Source: Prevotella sp. UBA2809 (GTDB taxonomy: Bacteria > Bacteroidota > Bacteroidia > Bacteroidales > Bacteroidaceae). From it: a DNA stretch of 33,080 nt. This document shows positions 31,429 through 33,080 of the stretch, in pieces (position 1 is the stretch's first letter; every line of letters starts with the position of its first letter). The translations under genes were made by a program, and so were the position numbers. The stretch is from the NCBI GenBank assembly GCA_002351725.1, contig DEHD01000027.1, positions 1 to 33,080 on the forward strand, given 5' to 3'. The notes beneath the pieces are model-generated. The model was given only the letters and a program-made list of their open reading frames with translations, was not told where the DNA came from and ran no database searches.

Positions 31429-32942
31429 ACTGCTTCACGATTTAAAATATCACGGAACTTCTTTTCTGCATCAATCATCTGCTGATAAGCGGATTTAAAC
31501 TCTGCCAAAACTTCTGAATATGGCTTCGTTTCTTCCTTGTGATATGTTACGTATTTATTAGGAGAGAGATCATAACCCTTCTGGGCTATCTGCTCGATGG
31601 TGACCACGATACTCTTGTCTTCCTCTTCATCGTAGGCGGTATAAAGGCGATAGAGCTCATCTACATCATCATCGCTCAGAATATTCTGAGCACGCTGAGG
31701 GGTGAGAATCTTTGAACCATCCACCATCAGCACCTTGCCTTGATGCAAAAGAGGCTTTTGATCTCTGATAATTAGTATACATGGAGAAAGGCCCGTGCCA
31801 TAAAACAACTTATCACCAAGCGTAATAACAGCCTCTACATAATCGCTCTTAACTAATTCTTCGCGAATTCTGCCTTCTTCATTTCCTCTGAATAATACAC
31901 CCTGCGGCAGTACTACAGCCATACGACCATTGATACTGCGCATACTGCTAACCATATGCTGCAGCCATGCATAGTCGCCAATAGTCTCTGGTGGCGTGCC
32001 CCAAAGGTTGCGCCCATAGCGGTCTGTCTTCCAGGCTTCAGCGCCCCAGTTTTTGAGTGAGAATGGGGGATTCGCAATCACACAATCGAAACGAGCCAGA
32101 TGCTCATTAGCCAGAATTTTCGGATCGCGCAAGGTGTCGCCACACATAATGTTGAAGTCGTTAGCACCATGCAAAAAGAGGTTCATCTTTGCCACAGCGG
32201 CATTGGTCACATTCTTTTCCTGACCAAAGATGGCACCGCAACAGCGTTCATCGTTCTTCATGTGGTGGACAGCCTCGATAAGCATACCTCCAGAACCGCA
32301 AGCCGGGTCATAAACAGTCTCGCCTGGTTTGGGATCGAGAATGCGAACCAAGAGCTTTACTACCGAACGTGGTGTATAGAACTCGCCAGCCTTAGCCTTC
32401 GACAGGTCGGCAAACTTCTTAAGCAACATCTCGTAAGCATCACCCATCAAGTCGGCAGCATAGTCGCCATTACCCAGACGGCGTTTGCTCATATGCTCCA
32501 ATAGGTCGCGAAGTTTCTCATCGCTAAACACATTCTTGTTACTCCAGTTTGCCGTTGAGAACACACTCAGCACACCATAAAGTGTCATAGGGTTAGCCAA
32601 CTCTATCTTACGCATAGCACCAATAATAGCACTGCCAATATCTGAGGTACGCTGGCGAACGTCGTCCCAATGGCACCCTGCAGGTATTACAAAGCGATGC
32701 TGTTCGGGTAATGCAGCAAACTCTTCGTCGCCATCAGAGAGCTCCAATGCAGCCTTCGTTTCTTCATCATACACATCGCTGATGCGCTTGAAGTAAAGCA
32801 GTGGAGTGATATATTCTTTAAAAGCATCCTGAGACACTGGTCCACGGAGAATGTTACAGGCCTCGTACAAGAAGTTGTATAACTCCTTGCTGCTGCCTAT
32901 CTCCTCAGCATCCTTAGCTGCTTTCGTTGCTTTTTTAGCCAT
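31425..32942 (-). CDS. hsdM: Type I DNA methyltransferase subunit HsdM (first copy)
   Basis: A 505-residue HsdM. After a Lys/Ala-rich start, the N-terminal domain is LYNFLYEACNILRGPVSQDA and FKEYITPLLYFKRISDVYDE. Motif I is YDPACGSGGM (211-220) and motif IV is NPPF (291-294), the N6-adenine methylase motif. It is a full-length paralogue of the next gene, not a fragment. It is first in the operon, 25 nt from a consensus promoter, and overlaps the second hsdM by ATGA, so both should be made together. Confidence 0.94.
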   Translation of the reverse strand: MAKKATKAAKDAEEIGSSKELYNFLYEACNILRGPVSQDAFKEYITPLLYFKRISDVYDEETKAALELSDGDEEFAALPEQHRFVIPAGCHWDDVRQRTSDIGSAIIGAMRKIELANPMTLYGVLSVFSTANWSNKNVFSDEKLRDLLEHMSKRRLGNGDYAADLMGDAYEMLLKKFADLSKAKAGEFYTPRSVVKLLVRILDPKPGETVYDPACGSGGMLIEAVHHMKNDERCCGAIFGQEKNVTNAAVAKMNLFLHGANDFNIMCGDTLRDPKILANEHLARFDCVIANPPFSLKNWGAEAWKTDRYGRNLWGTPPETIGDYAWLQHMVSSMRSINGRMAVVLPQGVLFRGNEEGRIREELVKSDYVEAVITLGDKLFYGTGLSPCILIIRDQKPLLHQGKVLMVDGSKILTPQRAQNILSDDDVDELYRLYTAYDEEEDKSIVVTIEQIAQKGYDLSPNKYVTYHKEETKPYSEVLAEFKSAYQQMIDAEKKFRDILNREAV

Positions 32943-32966
32943 ATATTGTCTTTATGTAAATACGAG

Positions 32967-32998
32967 TGCAAAGATAATATAAATAAGTGAATGCGCCA
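32967..32998 (-). promoter_or_regulatory. Consensus promoter of the type I R-M operon
   Basis: Minus strand TTTG (32995-32998), 20-nt spacer, TATCTTTG (32967-32974). It drives hsdM-hsdM-hsdS-cargo-fic-hsdR. I see no other strong promoter down to 23071. Confidence 0.85.
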
Positions 32999-33030
32999 AA
33001 GGATTAGCGTAGAAAATGAGAGTAAAAATG

Positions 33031-33059
33031 GGGTGGTACAGTGGTACAATGGTACATTT
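33031..33059 (+). repeat. 29-bp octamer repeat, right copy of a distant inverted pair
   Basis: Plus strand GG, GTGGTACA, GTGGTACA, ATGGTACA, TTT. It is the perfect inverted partner of 16707-16735. It lies 33 bp upstream of the -33 box of the R-M promoter. Confidence 0.95.
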
Positions 33060-33080
33060 TGTCTTAGCCTGAAATACGTT

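Overview
The window looks like chromosomal DNA of a Bacteroidales bacterium, most likely Prevotella or a close relative. The reasons are the many promoters of the Bacteroidetes form TTTG-N19/20-TAnnTTTG, weak ribosome-binding sites, the gene families present (LutABC, BT4734-like/DUF3987, FdtA/FdtB) and what appears to be an rRNA operon leader at the left edge. The genus is inferred, not proven.

Left half (1-16.2 kb) is mostly chromosomal core. A leftward rRNA promoter and leader (1-163) is followed by a leftward BI-1 family membrane protein with its own terminator. A rightward lutABC operon for L-lactate oxidation (1171-3923) converges on a long leftward operon (11518 down to 3901). That operon starts at a consensus promoter and reads MATE transporter, cytidylate-kinase-like protein, YfcE-like phosphodiesterase, rmlB, a stand-alone sigma-region-4-like protein, purT, fdtA, a GNAT/FemAB-like acyltransferase and an fdtB-like aminotransferase, mostly joined by ATGA or other short overlaps. 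The sugar genes would make a dTDP-3-amino-3,6-dideoxyhexose from dTDP-glucose. A divergent rightward set follows: secreted subtilase, xseA, xseB, ilvE and a DUF805 membrane protein, ending in a strong bidirectional terminator.

Right half (16.2-33 kb) is accessory and entirely leftward for protein genes. It has two modules. Module A (16186-22446) holds an M15 peptidase, a BT4734/DUF3987 primase-helicase-like protein and six small or unrecognised proteins, with a TTAGTAA repeat cluster that could be iterons. Module B (23071-32942) is a type I restriction-modification operon with the unusual order hsdM-hsdM-hsdS-(membrane protein)-(GIY-YIG-like)-fic-hsdR, driven by a perfect TTTG-N20-TATCTTTG promoter. 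The two extra genes between hsdS and fic are AT-rich and sit between two copies of the hsdS 3' end (29/30 identical), so they look like a cargo insertion or the scar of a lost second hsdS. The 620-bp gap between the modules has no protein gene but holds a consensus rightward promoter, a chain of hairpins ending in a T-tailed hairpin, and a leftward promoter-terminator unit of about 80 nt.

Across the window there is a recurring class of short degenerate tandem repeats (7, 8, 12, 14 and 16 bp units) at gene junctions and inside genes. Several supply stop or start codons. A 29-bp sequence made of three octamers occurs in perfect inverted orientation at 16707-16735 and 33031-33059, bracketing modules A and B.
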